A DNA stretch of 64,000 bases, taken from an uncultured Bacteroidales bacterium (lineage in GTDB: Bacteria; Bacteroidota; Bacteroidia; Bacteroidales; UBA932). The position numbers and the translations under genes were made by a program. The notes under the pieces are model-generated. The model ran no database searches. It saw only the letters and a program-made list of their open reading frames with translations, and was not told where the DNA came from. The stretch spans positions 31,698 through 95,697 of the forward strand of contig CAMXAU010000010.1 of assembly GCA_947179325.1 (NCBI GenBank), read 5' to 3'. This document shows positions 27,759 through 37,242 of the stretch, piece by piece (the first letter of the stretch is position 1; each line of letters starts with the position of its first letter).

Positions 27759-29642
27759 ATGCAGTTTTTAAAAGATATTATGGGCTTAAAGAATTTTTTG
27801 ATTTTACCATTGCTGCTGGCAGGCCTTTGCCTTAGTGCCGGCAACCTGCCAAGGCCGGAATACCCGCGGCCCCAGTTTGAAAGGAGAGAATGGATAAACC
27901 TGAATGGAGAATGGGATTTCGAGACAGATGAGGCAGACAACGGCAAAGAGAAGAATTTCGCTTCTGCATCCTCTTTCAAAGACAAGATCATTGTCCCATT
28001 CTGTCCTGAGAGCAGGCTCTCGGGAGTCGGGCATAAGGATTTCATGAATCATGTATGGTACCACAGGCAGTTCACTGTCCCGGAATCATGGACAGGCAAG
28101 GATATCCTGCTCAATTTCGGAGCTGTCTTCTACATATCCGAAATCTATATTGACGGAAAGTTCGCAATGAGGCATTTCGGCGGCAGTTCATCATTCAGCG
28201 TGGACATCACATCATTGGTGACTCCCGGGCAGACCCACCATCTCGTGGTCAAGGCATCCTCTGATGTCCGTACCTGCAAGTACCCGGGAGGCAAACAGAG
28301 TACACGCATCGGATCTTATGACTGCAACTACACCCGTACCACAGGTATCTGGCAGACAGTATGGCTTGAGCCTGTGGCAAGGACAGGACTGAAGTCCGTC
28401 CATGTCACAACAGACATCGATGCCGGCAATATCGTTGTAGCCCCGCAGTTCCGTTCGATAGCCGGCCAGCAGCTTAAAGTGTCAGTAAAGGACGGAGGCA
28501 GGACTGTATCCGAAAAGACAGTCCCCGCCTCAGACAACTCAGTCATTGTGCTTCCCGTCAAGAAGATGAAGCTCTGGTCTCCGGAGTCCCCTTTCCTGTA
28601 TGACATTGAATATGAAGTCACAGAAAAGGACGGAGAGGTTACAGACAAAGTCTGCGGCTATGCAGGAATGAGAAAGATACATATAGAAGGCAACAGAATC
28701 CATCTGAACAACCAGCCGTATTACCAGAGGCTTGTACTGGACCAGGGATTCTACCCTGAAGGGCTGTGGACTGCACCTTCCGATGAGGCTCTGCGCCACG
28801 ACATAGAACTGTCAAAGGCAGCAGGATTCAATGGGGGACGTCTGCACCAGAAAGTGTTCGAGGAGCGCTATCATTACTGGGCCGACAGGCTCGGATACCT
28901 TACATGGGGCGAGGCCCCGAGCTGGGGCATGGATGCCAACGACCTGGAGGCCGGCTACAATTTCACCGAAGAATGGTACAGCATCGTGCTCAGGGACCGC
29001 AACCATCCGTCAATCGTGACATGGGTCCCGCTGAACGAGGAATTCTGGCCAGACAGATGGCAATATCCGCGTTTTGTCTCCGGGCTATACCATATCACGA
29101 AGGCCATTGACCCTACCCGTCCTGTCAATACAGTCAGCGGCGGAGTGCATGTGGAGACGGACATATGGTCCGTCCATACATATGAGCAGAATCCACAGGC
29201 ACTGGGTTCCCTTCTTGTAAACGATGAAAAAAGAATGTTCGAGATGCCGGTAGTACCACTCGCCCCGGCAAAAAGGAATACCGGCTTCAACGAAAGGCCG
29301 GACTACAACCAGTACGCATTTGCCGTATATGACGGGAAGATCCCGTATATCGTGGATGAGTTCGGAGGAGTGAAATGGGTGATGCCGGAGCGCAGGGAAG
29401 GAAACGATGCTGCGGCATGGGGATATGGCAATGCCCCTGCGACAAGGCAGGAATTCCTGGACAGGATTTCCGGTATGGTCGACACCATACTCAGCCTGGA
29501 CGAATACATCTGGGGCTACTGCTATACCCAGCTTACAGATGTCGAGCAAGAGCAGAACGGCCTGTACAACTATGACAGGACGCCGAAGTTTACGGCTTCC
29601 GAACTGTCTGAAATATTTTCAAGAAATCCGCAGAAACAATGA
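27759..29642 (+). CDS. GH2 family glycoside hydrolase
   Basis: About 627 residues with a signal peptide (LKNFLILPLLLAGLCLSAG). Domain order is sugar-binding jelly roll (REWINLNGEWDFETD, WYHRQFTVPESWTGKD), immunoglobulin-like sandwich, and TIM barrel. Catalytic Glu427 is in VPLNEEFW (acid/base) and Glu534 in YIVDEFGGVKW (nucleophile), the GH2 arrangement. It lacks the long C-terminal domains of classical LacZ. I use the ATG at 27759, nine bases after the upstream gene; 27780 is an equally plausible start. Activity could be beta-galactosidase, beta-glucuronidase or another; the sequence alone does not decide. The stop overlaps the esterase start by ATGA. Confidence 0.9.
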   Translation: MQFLKDIMGLKNFLILPLLLAGLCLSAGNLPRPEYPRPQFERREWINLNGEWDFETDEADNGKEKNFASASSFKDKIIVPFCPESRLSGVGHKDFMNHVWYHRQFTVPESWTGKDILLNFGAVFYISEIYIDGKFAMRHFGGSSSFSVDITSLVTPGQTHHLVVKASSDVRTCKYPGGKQSTRIGSYDCNYTRTTGIWQTVWLEPVARTGLKSVHVTTDIDAGNIVVAPQFRSIAGQQLKVSVKDGGRTVSEKTVPASDNSVIVLPVKKMKLWSPESPFLYDIEYEVTEKDGEVTDKVCGYAGMRKIHIEGNRIHLNNQPYYQRLVLDQGFYPEGLWTAPSDEALRHDIELSKAAGFNGGRLHQKVFEERYHYWADRLGYLTWGEAPSWGMDANDLEAGYNFTEEWYSIVLRDRNHPSIVTWVPLNEEFWPDRWQYPRFVSGLYHITKAIDPTRPVNTVSGGVHVETDIWSVHTYEQNPQALGSLLVNDEKRMFEMPVVPLAPAKRNTGFNERPDYNQYAFAVYDGKIPYIVDEFGGVKWVMPERREGNDAAAWGYGNAPATRQEFLDRISGMVDTILSLDEYIWGYCYTQLTDVEQEQNGLYNYDRTPKFTASELSEIFSRNPQKQ

Positions 29643-31111
29643 GGAATATATTTTTCAGCCTGACAGTCATGGCCGGAATGGTCATCTGTACATCCCTCTG
29701 TGCAAAAGTGAAGATGCCTGCAATGTTCAGCGACAATATGGTCCTTCAGAGGGAGACTTCTGCACCCATGTGGGGTACCTCTGACAAAGGAAAGACAGTC
29801 AAGGTCAAGACCTCGTGGGATGGAAGGATATACCGGGCCAGCGTCCAGCCCGACGGGAGATGGAGCCTCAGTGTCGAGACCCCCAAGGCCGGAGGCCCGT
29901 ACTGCATTACCGTGGACGATGGCGACAGGACAGTCTTCAGTAATGTGATGATTGGTGAAGTGTGGCTATGCTCCGGACAGAGCAACATGGAAATGCCGCT
30001 CAACGGATGGAGCTGGATCTACGATTATGAAAAGGAAATCGCCGCCGCAGACTATCCAGGGATAAGGCTGCTGCAGGCAGAACATGTCACAGCCCTGGTG
30101 CCACAGGATGAGATTGCGGCAAGAAACGGCGGCTGGGAGACATGTACACCTGAAAGCATAGAAAAATTCTCCGCCACCGCCTATTTCTTCGGACGTGATA
30201 TCCTTGAAAGCTGCGATGTTCCTGTAGGGCTGATTCACAGTTCATGGGGAGGGACCAATATAGAATCATGGATAAGTGCCGAGGCCCTTTGCCGTATGGA
30301 AGATTTCCGTGACAGGGTGGAATGGATATCTTCTTTCAGCAGCAAGGAGGACATGAGGCAAAGGATGGAGGCAGACGGCACAGCAGACCGCTCCAATGAC
30401 GCAAACCTTGAGACTACACTGTACAATGCTATGATCCATCCCATTGTCCCCTATGCAATCCGAGGTGTCATCTGGTATCAGGGTGAGAACAATGCCAGCC
30501 GCGCATATCAGTACCGGGACCTCTTCCCTCTCCTGATAAACAGCTGGAGACAGGACTGGGGCTATGAATTCCCATTCTATTTTGTGCAGCTTGCCTCATA
30601 TATGGAAAGGAAGGACACACCGTCCGAGTCTTCCTGGGCAGAACTGAGGGAGGCGCAGGCAATGACTCTCGCAGTGGAGAACACCGGAATGGCCGTAGTG
30701 ATTGACAAGGGAGACACTTATGACATCCATCCGAAGGACAAGGCCACTGTAGGCAGGAGACTTGCCCTGCTCGCAAGGGCTGAGACATACGGCGAGGAGA
30801 TCATGTGCTCTGGCCCTCTGTTCGAGTCCTATAGCATAGAAGGGACGAAGATCTCTGTTTCCTTCAAATATGCGGAAGGACTTGCATCATCCGACGGCAA
30901 ACCGCTCAAAGGCTTTGCCATTGCCGGACCGGACAAGGTATTCCACTGGGCTGATGCCGTGATAGACGGATGCAAGGTCGTGGTATCATCGCCGGATGTC
31001 AAATATCCGCTTGCAGTCCGCTATGCATGGGCTGACAACCCGGAATGCAATCTTGTCAACGCCGCCGGACTCCCTGCATCTCCTTTCAGGACAGACGGCT
31101 GGACAAGGTAA
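29639..31111 (+). CDS. SASA-type carbohydrate esterase (sialate O-acetylesterase family)
   Basis: Secreted esterase of 490 residues with signal MRNIFFSLTVMAGMVICTSLCA. The SGNH-like active site GQSNMEMPL carries the catalytic Ser near residue 117, and the DIHPKDKATVGRRLA motif near residue 363 supplies the Asp-x-x-His pair. The N-terminal beta module (MPAMFSDNMVLQRETSAPMWG) is characteristic of this family, which removes O-acetyl groups from sialic acid or plant polysaccharides. In this locus deacetylation of a pectic or hemicellulosic glycan is more likely than sialate, because no sialidase is present. It is translationally coupled to the GH2 gene and 21 bases from the GH3 gene. Confidence 0.9.
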   Translation: MRNIFFSLTVMAGMVICTSLCAKVKMPAMFSDNMVLQRETSAPMWGTSDKGKTVKVKTSWDGRIYRASVQPDGRWSLSVETPKAGGPYCITVDDGDRTVFSNVMIGEVWLCSGQSNMEMPLNGWSWIYDYEKEIAAADYPGIRLLQAEHVTALVPQDEIAARNGGWETCTPESIEKFSATAYFFGRDILESCDVPVGLIHSSWGGTNIESWISAEALCRMEDFRDRVEWISSFSSKEDMRQRMEADGTADRSNDANLETTLYNAMIHPIVPYAIRGVIWYQGENNASRAYQYRDLFPLLINSWRQDWGYEFPFYFVQLASYMERKDTPSESSWAELREAQAMTLAVENTGMAVVIDKGDTYDIHPKDKATVGRRLALLARAETYGEEIMCSGPLFESYSIEGTKISVSFKYAEGLASSDGKPLKGFAIAGPDKVFHWADAVIDGCKVVVSSPDVKYPLAVRYAWADNPECNLVNAAGLPASPFRTDGWTR

Positions 31112-31132
31112 TCACAAGATAAGCTATACAAT

Positions 31133-33349
31133 ATGAAAAGATTGTCTATTGCAACCCTGCTGCTCTCCATACTCATTTTTAATGGAGCAGCTCCCGGAAA
31201 GAAAGAGCCATTGTACAGGAATCCTGCCGCTCCGACAGAAAAGAGGGTGGAGGACCTGCTCTCGCGAATGACACTTAAAGAAAAAGTGTACCAGACATGG
31301 CAAAGCTATGTAGGGCTTAACAGCAACCCGAACAATGCCGGTGTGATTCTCGACACCATACCGCTGGAAATAGGTTCACTCATATATCTTGAACCAGGAC
31401 CAGAGCTAAGGAACTCCATACAGGAAAAGGTGATGAAAGAATCCCGTCTCGGCATCCCCGTCCTGTTTGCATATGATGCCATCCATGGTTACAGGACTAT
31501 ATATCAGATACCTCTCGGACAGGCCTGCTCATGGAACACGGACCTCGCCGAGAAGGTCAGCAGGGTATCTGCAATGGAGTCAAGAATGTCTGGAGTGGAC
31601 CTGGTATTCTCACCGATGATAGACGTGGCGAGGGACGGAAGATGGGGAAGAATCTCCGAGGGCTACGGCGAGTGCCCATATGTCAACAGCCGCTTCTGCA
31701 TAGCGGCAATAAGGGGCTACCAGGGAGATGACCTGGCTGACCATTCCCATGTCGCAGCCTGCATGAAGCATTATGTCGGCTACGGAATGTCAGAAGCAGG
31801 GCGCGACTACACCCCTTCAGACATTTCAGACCAGTCGCTGTGGGAAACATACCTGCCTCCTTATGAAGCAGGGGTCAAGGCCGGAGCTGCCGCTGTCATG
31901 AGCGGGTTCAACACACTCAACGGTATTCCCACCTCTGCAAATAAAGGCAACATTGAGGATATACTCAAGTCACGCTGGGGTTTCGATGGCTTTGTAGTGT
32001 CTGACTGGTGCTCGATAAAGCAGCTTGTGAACCAGGGTATTGCAGAGACAGAGAAAGAGGCCGTAAGGATTGCCATGAACAGCGGTGTTGACATGGACAT
32101 GGGAGACAACCTGAACATGGAATATCTTGAAGAGCTTATAAAGGAAGGTTCTGTCCAGGAAAAGAGACTGGACGAGGCTGTACGGCGCATACTCAGAATC
32201 AAGTTCAGGCTCGGTCTTTTCGAGAATCCGTACATAGATGTCACTGCACCCGATAAACGGTATCTTCTTCCGGAAAGCGTGGCTGCAGCCGGACAGATGG
32301 CCGATGAAAGCATGGTACTCCTGAAGAACGATGGAGGACTTCTTCCATTGGACAGGTCCAAGATAAGGAGACTGGCCCTTGTAGGGCCTCTGTGCAAGGA
32401 CAATGTAAACCTGCTCGGGAACTGGTCAGCCTTCGGCACGGCACCAGACGTGACCACAATCTACAAGGCCGTGTCCGATGAATTCGGAGAAGATGTGGAG
32501 ATTATCTACGCACGCGGCTGCGGACTGGACGGCAATGACGAGTCTGGCTTCCAGGAAGCATATGAGGCAGCACTGAAAGCGGACGCTGTGGTCTGCTGTC
32601 TTGGTGAAGACAGGATGTGGAGCGGGGAGAATGCCTCAAGGTCTACAATAGCCTTGCCCGAGATCCAGTCCAGATTCCTGGACAGGATAGCCTCATCAGG
32701 CCGTCCTGTCATCCTGGTCCTTTCAAATGGACGCCCACTTGCCCTGTCAGGCATGGCAGACAATGCAGCGGCCATCATAGAGATGTGGCAGCCAGGAATC
32801 GCTGGAGGAAAGCCAGTTGCCGGGATTCTTTCCGGCAGGGTGAACCCGTCAGGCAGACTGAGCGTCACATTCCCATACAGCACAGGACAGATACCGATAT
32901 ATTATTGCAGAAAGAACAGTGCACGCCGCGGCACCCAGGGGCTGTATCAGGACATCACCAGTGAACCGATGTACAGTTTCGGCCACGGCCTCAGTTTTTC
33001 AGTATTCGAATATGGGGATATCCACTTATCGGACAGCGTGATAACAGCAGACATGAAAATCAGGGCAGAAGTCACAGTCACGAACATCAGCGATACGGAC
33101 GGCAAGGAAGCCGTACTATGGTATGTGACAGACCCCTTCTGCTCTATCGCGCGCCCTGTCAAGGAATTGAAATTCTTCGAGAAGAAGATGATCCGGGCAG
33201 GAGAATCGGAGACATTCGTTTTCGAGATAGACCCGCTCGTGGACCTTGGATATGTCGACAGAAACGGCAACAAGTTCATCGAGACCGGAGATTACCATAT
33301 CAGCGCAGGCGGCAGAAATGCAACAGTCAAAGCCGTTAAAAGGCTTTGA
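31133..33349 (+). CDS. GH3 family glycoside hydrolase (beta-glucosidase/xylosidase type)
   Basis: Secreted 738-residue enzyme with a signal peptide (MKRLSIATLLLSILIFNGAAPG). GH3 barrel segments: LLSRMTLKEKVYQTW, ESRLGIPVLFAYDAIHGYRTI, ACMKHYVGYGMSEAGRDY, and nucleophile Asp291 in FVVSDWCS. The C-terminal alpha/beta domain shows SMVLLKNDGGLLPLD and GENASRST, then a fibronectin-like domain (VTVTNISDTDGKEAVLWYV). It is clearly distinct in sequence from the GH3 half of the fusion, so the locus has two GH3 activities. It is the last gene of the operon, and a perfect 12-bp hairpin overlaps its stop codon. Confidence 0.92.
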   Translation: MKRLSIATLLLSILIFNGAAPGKKEPLYRNPAAPTEKRVEDLLSRMTLKEKVYQTWQSYVGLNSNPNNAGVILDTIPLEIGSLIYLEPGPELRNSIQEKVMKESRLGIPVLFAYDAIHGYRTIYQIPLGQACSWNTDLAEKVSRVSAMESRMSGVDLVFSPMIDVARDGRWGRISEGYGECPYVNSRFCIAAIRGYQGDDLADHSHVAACMKHYVGYGMSEAGRDYTPSDISDQSLWETYLPPYEAGVKAGAAAVMSGFNTLNGIPTSANKGNIEDILKSRWGFDGFVVSDWCSIKQLVNQGIAETEKEAVRIAMNSGVDMDMGDNLNMEYLEELIKEGSVQEKRLDEAVRRILRIKFRLGLFENPYIDVTAPDKRYLLPESVAAAGQMADESMVLLKNDGGLLPLDRSKIRRLALVGPLCKDNVNLLGNWSAFGTAPDVTTIYKAVSDEFGEDVEIIYARGCGLDGNDESGFQEAYEAALKADAVVCCLGEDRMWSGENASRSTIALPEIQSRFLDRIASSGRPVILVLSNGRPLALSGMADNAAAIIEMWQPGIAGGKPVAGILSGRVNPSGRLSVTFPYSTGQIPIYYCRKNSARRGTQGLYQDITSEPMYSFGHGLSFSVFEYGDIHLSDSVITADMKIRAEVTVTNISDTDGKEAVLWYVTDPFCSIARPVKELKFFEKKMIRAGESETFVFEIDPLVDLGYVDRNGNKFIETGDYHISAGGRNATVKAVKRL

Positions 33350-33353
33350 CTGT
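33323..33353 (+). terminator. Perfect 12-bp hairpin overlapping the GH3 stop codon
   Basis: ACAGTCAAAGCC (33323-33334) and GGCTTTGACTGT (33342-33353) form a perfect stem with a 7-base loop. The TGA stop lies inside the descending arm. No T run follows, so it may protect the mRNA 3' end or act with a factor instead of as a simple intrinsic terminator. Confidence 0.45.
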
Positions 33354-33431
33354 AACCACTGCGTTATCAAACCATTATATGGAGACTACATATAAACATC
33401 CATCATATCTTATAATTTTTCACGTAGATGA

Positions 33432-34781
33432 TCAGGAAACTACCCCAGAAACAAGGATAATCAGGACAGCGACAGGGGCAAGGTAGCGCACCACAAAATA
33501 CAGAGGTCTGAAAAGGCCTTTGTTCAGAGGCAATGAGCCTCCGTTTGTAAACTCATCCTCAACATCTTCCCTCTTCATCTTCCAGCCGACAAACAGAACT
33601 ATCAGCAAGGCGCCTGTGGTCATAAGCACATCAGCAGACAGCCTGTCAAGAAAATCAAACACTGTATTCCCCAAAATATGGAATCCGGACAAAGGGCCGA
33701 ATGAAAGTGAACATATGATTCCTACAATCCATGTTACGGCATAGACAATAATGGCAGACACCTTGCGGCTCAGATGCCTCTCCTCTACAAGATAGGCAAC
33801 CCCTACCTCAAAGATTGACACAGAAGATGTAAGGGCAGCCACAAGAAGGGCCAGGAAAAACAGGATAGCAATCAGCCCTCCCATAGGCATCTGTGAAAAT
33901 ATAAACGGAAGAGTCTCAAAGACAAGCCCCGGACCAGCCTGTGGGCTAAGTCCGAATGAAAACACGGCAGGCATTATCGCGCAGCTCGCTATAATCGCAA
34001 AGACAAAATCCGCAATGGCTGTGTACATGGACGACACAGCTATATTCTCTTTTCTGCTGATATACGAAGAATAGGTCATCATTATCCCGAACCCGACAGA
34101 CAGGGAGAAAAAGGCCTGTCCGAGCGCAGCAGCGCACACCGGTCCGTCAATCATGGAAAAATCCGGCCTGAAAAGATATGCCAGCCCCTCGCCGGCCCCG
34201 GGAAGTGTCACCGAGCGTACAGCTATGGCAACCACAATAAGGAACAAGAGGGGCATCATGACCTTGCCGAACTTTTCAATACCGTTTTTCACACCGCCTA
34301 CAACCACAAAAGCCGTAATCCCGAGAAAGACAGTATGCTCGGCAAGCGGTCTCCATACTGACGAGATATAGTCTCCGAACATTCCGCCGAGGGTTTCCCT
34401 GGTGTGTACATTGCCCGTAAAGTCAAACATCATGGACTTCATGAAATATTCAACTGACCAGCCGCCAATCACACTATAGTATGAGACAACTATCATCGGG
34501 GTGAGCACCATCAGGACCCCGCCCCATTTCCAGGGTGTCCCTGGAGCCAGCCTGTCAAACGTCCTGAAAGCATTTGTCTGGCTCCTGCGCCCGGCTATCA
34601 TTTCAGCGCACAATATTGGCAGGCACAGAAGAAAGACAAACAGGACATACAGGCAGATGAATGCTGCTCCTCCGTTTGTCCCTACCATATATGGAAACCT
34701 CCAAAGATTGCCAAGACCTACAGCCGAGCCGGCCATGGCCATAAGCGCACCGAAACGGCTGCTGAAATTTTCTCTTTTCAT
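33432..34781 (-). CDS. Sodium-dependent transporter, SNF / neurotransmitter:sodium symporter family
   Basis: Inner-membrane secondary transporter of 449 residues with about 11 or 12 membrane helices. The first helix carries the family signature AGSAVGLGNLWRFPYMVGTNGG, with the unwound sodium- and substrate-binding region. Other family segments are VVSYYSVIGGWSVEYF and FFSLSVGFGIMMTYSSYI. Bacterial members import amino acids with sodium; the exact substrate is not predictable here. It starts close to a -7 element (34807-34814), so it is probably transcribed alone. An internally deleted second copy, flanking sequence included, lies at 53176-53395. Confidence 0.93.
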   Translation of the reverse strand: MKRENFSSRFGALMAMAGSAVGLGNLWRFPYMVGTNGGAAFICLYVLFVFLLCLPILCAEMIAGRRSQTNAFRTFDRLAPGTPWKWGGVLMVLTPMIVVSYYSVIGGWSVEYFMKSMMFDFTGNVHTRETLGGMFGDYISSVWRPLAEHTVFLGITAFVVVGGVKNGIEKFGKVMMPLLFLIVVAIAVRSVTLPGAGEGLAYLFRPDFSMIDGPVCAAALGQAFFSLSVGFGIMMTYSSYISRKENIAVSSMYTAIADFVFAIIASCAIMPAVFSFGLSPQAGPGLVFETLPFIFSQMPMGGLIAILFFLALLVAALTSSVSIFEVGVAYLVEERHLSRKVSAIIVYAVTWIVGIICSLSFGPLSGFHILGNTVFDFLDRLSADVLMTTGALLIVLFVGWKMKREDVEDEFTNGGSLPLNKGLFRPLYFVVRYLAPVAVLIILVSGVVS

Positions 34782-34806
34782 AAATTATCTGTAAGTTCGT
34801 CAACTG

Positions 34807-34814
34807 CAAAGATA
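34807..34814 (-). promoter_or_regulatory. Predicted -7 element of the SNF transporter gene
   Basis: TATCTTTG on the minus strand matches TAnnTTTG and lies about 25 bases upstream of the start codon. The decayed copy near 53385 has a corresponding TATTTTTG. Confidence 0.5.
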
Positions 34815-34960
34815 ACTATTTTTAGAAAGAGGTGCTATCCAGGCTTCTTCACTGATTCTGGAGTGAAGAGATGTATAGAAATGCAACGGGGATATACGAA
34901 CCATTCACCACTACCAAAACAAGACATTTGCTTTAATAACTATTGCCTGGCTCTAAGGCA

Positions 34961-36016
34961 TCAATTAATCGTCATCCCCAGTTTGAACATTGGCATATAC
35001 ATAGCAATAAGGACAAAAGCGACAACAACACCTATAACCATAATAAGAACAGGTTCAAGGATATTATTCATTTGTCCGATATCATATTTAAGTTCCCGGT
35101 CTAGTTCATCTGCCTGCGTACGAAGAGCCTCACCAAGCGAATTAGTCTCCTCACTTACACGTATCAATATTATAAACCTCTTCCCATAGAGAAATTCGAA
35201 ACGACTGAGCCCATCTGTAAGTGAGCATCCTTTCTCGACATCCATGCAGACGGAATCAAGGGACTTTCTGTAAGGATAAAAACTGACAATCCCTTGCATA
35301 AGGTGAAGCGAATGAAGAATTGGGACATCTGAACTCACAAGTAAATACAAAATGCGACTGAAACGGGCCACCTGATACTTCCTTACAAGACCTCCGGCAA
35401 GAGGTAGTCTCATCCAAAGCCCAGATACTACAGACCTATAAGAATCTGTTTTCCCATAACGTACCCTTATCATATAAATAAGCGCTCCTGCTATACACAA
35501 GATAACAAGAAATCTTGGAACAGATTCGGCAAAAACTATTATCCACTGCGTAACAGCAGGAAGTGACCCTCCCATCCGTGCATACACTTGCTCAAACATC
35601 GGAACAACAACTAAGAGCATAAATATGAGAACAACAATTGCTATGCATAATATAATGACAGGATAGCTAAGGGCACTCTTTACCATACGGATTTGTTCCT
35701 CACGGCTACGGTAATAATCTGTAAGGAATTCTAATGCATCTGAGAGACGTCCTGTCTCTTCCCCAATCCTCACTACGCTGCTGTCAAGCCTTGTAAAACC
35801 TCTTTCTGACTCCAAAGCCCGCCACAGTTCCCTACCCGATACAACCTGAGCAAACACCCGCGAATAAAGTTCAGCATCCTTTGGCTTTGCACTATCTATC
35901 AAAAGCTCAAATGCACGGCTGAAACTAAGTCCAGAACGGATAAGCACATGTAACTGGGAAAAAAACATCATTTTACCCTTATCCGAAAATTTCTTACCGA
36001 ATCCTCCTAAGTCCAT
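34961..36016 (-). CDS. gspF: GspF / PilC-type inner-membrane platform protein
   Basis: Platform protein of a type II secretion or type IV pilus-like machine, 351 residues. It has two repeated GspF domains: MMFFSQLHVLIRSGLSFSRA with IGEETGRLSDALEFLTDYY in the first, and VARFSRILYLLVSSDVPILHS with VSEETNSLGEALRTQADEL in the second. Membrane helices lie at about 120-145, 165-190 and near 325-345 (EPVLIMVIGVVVAFVLIAMYMPMF, the family end). It interacts with the assembly ATPase and the pseudopilus. Its start lies 23 bases inside the preceding gene, so translation is likely coupled. It is the last gene of the island operon. Confidence 0.93.
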   Translation of the reverse strand: MDLGGFGKKFSDKGKMMFFSQLHVLIRSGLSFSRAFELLIDSAKPKDAELYSRVFAQVVSGRELWRALESERGFTRLDSSVVRIGEETGRLSDALEFLTDYYRSREEQIRMVKSALSYPVIILCIAIVVLIFMLLVVVPMFEQVYARMGGSLPAVTQWIIVFAESVPRFLVILCIAGALIYMIRVRYGKTDSYRSVVSGLWMRLPLAGGLVRKYQVARFSRILYLLVSSDVPILHSLHLMQGIVSFYPYRKSLDSVCMDVEKGCSLTDGLSRFEFLYGKRFIILIRVSEETNSLGEALRTQADELDRELKYDIGQMNNILEPVLIMVIGVVVAFVLIAMYMPMFKLGMTIN

Positions 36017-36440
36017 ATTCCAATTTCATTATACACTGCCTACTATCATATATCTTTATACATAAGGAATCAATCTTCTGACTGACAGAATAACCGCTGT
36101 ATTCAGCAAATAATACTGTATTCCTCCCACCTTTCCTTTGCAATACCTCATCGTCACCAAAAATAAGCGTATCACAAGGCTTTCCACAACTAAAAAACAC
36201 CAACATATTCCCTGTCTTACACAAACTGTCAGACTGCATCATCATTATCTCCAATGCACAATGGCCAGCCAAGACGTCACCCTTACTTTCCAAAGCAGTC
36301 CTCCTAAGGGCCTTTCCAGCAATATCAAAGCCATCATAAAGCGCAAGAAGGACAATACCAGAAAGAACCATAGTGACAAGCACCTCCGAAAGCGTGCTTC
36401 CCCTTAATGATATCAAGCCTCTATTCTTCATAACAATCAT
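35994..36440 (-). CDS. Minor pseudopilin with prepilin signal
   Basis: 148-residue pseudopilin-like protein. The leader MIVMKNRGLISLRG ends in Gly, followed by STLSEVLVTMVLSGIVLLAL with Glu at +5, a standard type IV prepilin signal and assembly helix. The rest is a short globular domain with several Cys. It resembles GspI/GspJ/GspH-type minor pseudopilins but cannot be assigned further. It overlaps both neighbours (20 bases upstream, 23 bases downstream). A second ATG at 36431 would shorten the leader by three residues. Confidence 0.8.
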   Translation of the reverse strand: MIVMKNRGLISLRGSTLSEVLVTMVLSGIVLLALYDGFDIAGKALRRTALESKGDVLAGHCALEIMMMQSDSLCKTGNMLVFFSCGKPCDTLIFGDDEVLQRKGGRNTVLFAEYSGYSVSQKIDSLCIKIYDSRQCIMKLEYGLRRIR

Positions 36441-36771
36441 ACAAATATCTATAGACAGACACCATTCCCTTGTCAGGGACAGCCTTCACTGTGACAAGCA
36501 TCACACCTGCCACACCACTGAAAGGCTCTCCATTGACAGCTATCGTCCCCCAATCATAATCATATTCTGCCTCACGCACAGCAAAACCGCTTCTGAGATA
36601 ACGTTGCCGACATCGTTCCATTTCATTTTCCATTATTGCAGGATCCGGGCAACATGTACGATACGCAAGAACATCGGCCAAAGTCCGCATACCAATCAGA
36701 AAAACAATCAGAAAAACAACAGATGCGACAAGTGTTTCGAACACTGAAAACGCAGATAGTTCGCGATTCAT
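36421..36771 (-). CDS. Minor pseudopilin-like protein
   Basis: 116-residue protein with an N-terminal prepilin-like helix: MNRELSA then FSVFETLVASVVFLIVFLIG, with Glu at +5 and Ala, not Gly, at the expected -1 position. The soluble part holds a conserved-looking CCPDPAIMENEMERCRQRY region. It starts inside the stop of the GspC-like gene (ATGA overlap). It is probably a minor pseudopilin of the tip complex; subtype unknown. Confidence 0.72.
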   Translation of the reverse strand: MNRELSAFSVFETLVASVVFLIVFLIGMRTLADVLAYRTCCPDPAIMENEMERCRQRYLRSGFAVREAEYDYDWGTIAVNGEPFSGVAGVMLVTVKAVPDKGMVSVYRYLYDCYEE

Positions 36772-37226
36772 ATTACACGGACCTCCTGCACCGCTCCCCT
36801 ATACCTAACAGTCATATGCTCTGGAGAAAAACCGATAACAATAAAGTCACCTATAAGGTCGCCAGGCTGTAACATGAAAACCTCTCCACCCCGAACCGCC
36901 ACTCCGAATTGACTTCCATCAACACCAAGAATTCCCTTGAACAAAAAATCCACTGCTGGAACTGGCTCCATGACATCAACGGCAGTCTCAGGCAACTTTT
37001 TCATGACCGCCACATTAGCCTTATCCTTAATAAGGTCACGCAAAAACGGATCAAGATATTCAAGCACAAGCGTATCTTTCACATGCGGTATTGGTGTCAT
37101 ATTGCGACCAGCCACCTCAGGCTCTGTTTCGCCTGTCCGGAAAGAAATGACCAGTCTAACGGCAACAATCCCCCACACAGATAAGGCAGCTATCGCCAAC
37201 ATCGTTATTTTCAATCTATTTTGCAT
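36768..37226 (-). CDS. GspC / PilP-like inner-membrane protein
   Basis: 152 residues with one N-terminal membrane helix (ITMLAIAALSVWGIVAVRLV), a linker, and a C-terminal beta domain FLFKGILGVDGSQFGVAVRG...EVFMLQPGDLIGDFIVIGFS. That is the pattern of the homology region of GspC or of PilP, which contacts the secretin N-domains and links the inner-membrane platform to the outer membrane. No PDZ domain is present. The position between the GspK-like and pseudopilin genes fits this role. Confidence 0.68.
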   Translation of the reverse strand: MQNRLKITMLAIAALSVWGIVAVRLVISFRTGETEPEVAGRNMTPIPHVKDTLVLEYLDPFLRDLIKDKANVAVMKKLPETAVDVMEPVPAVDFLFKGILGVDGSQFGVAVRGGEVFMLQPGDLIGDFIVIGFSPEHMTVRYRGAVQEVRVI

Positions 37227-37242
37227 AATGATACTATTTATT

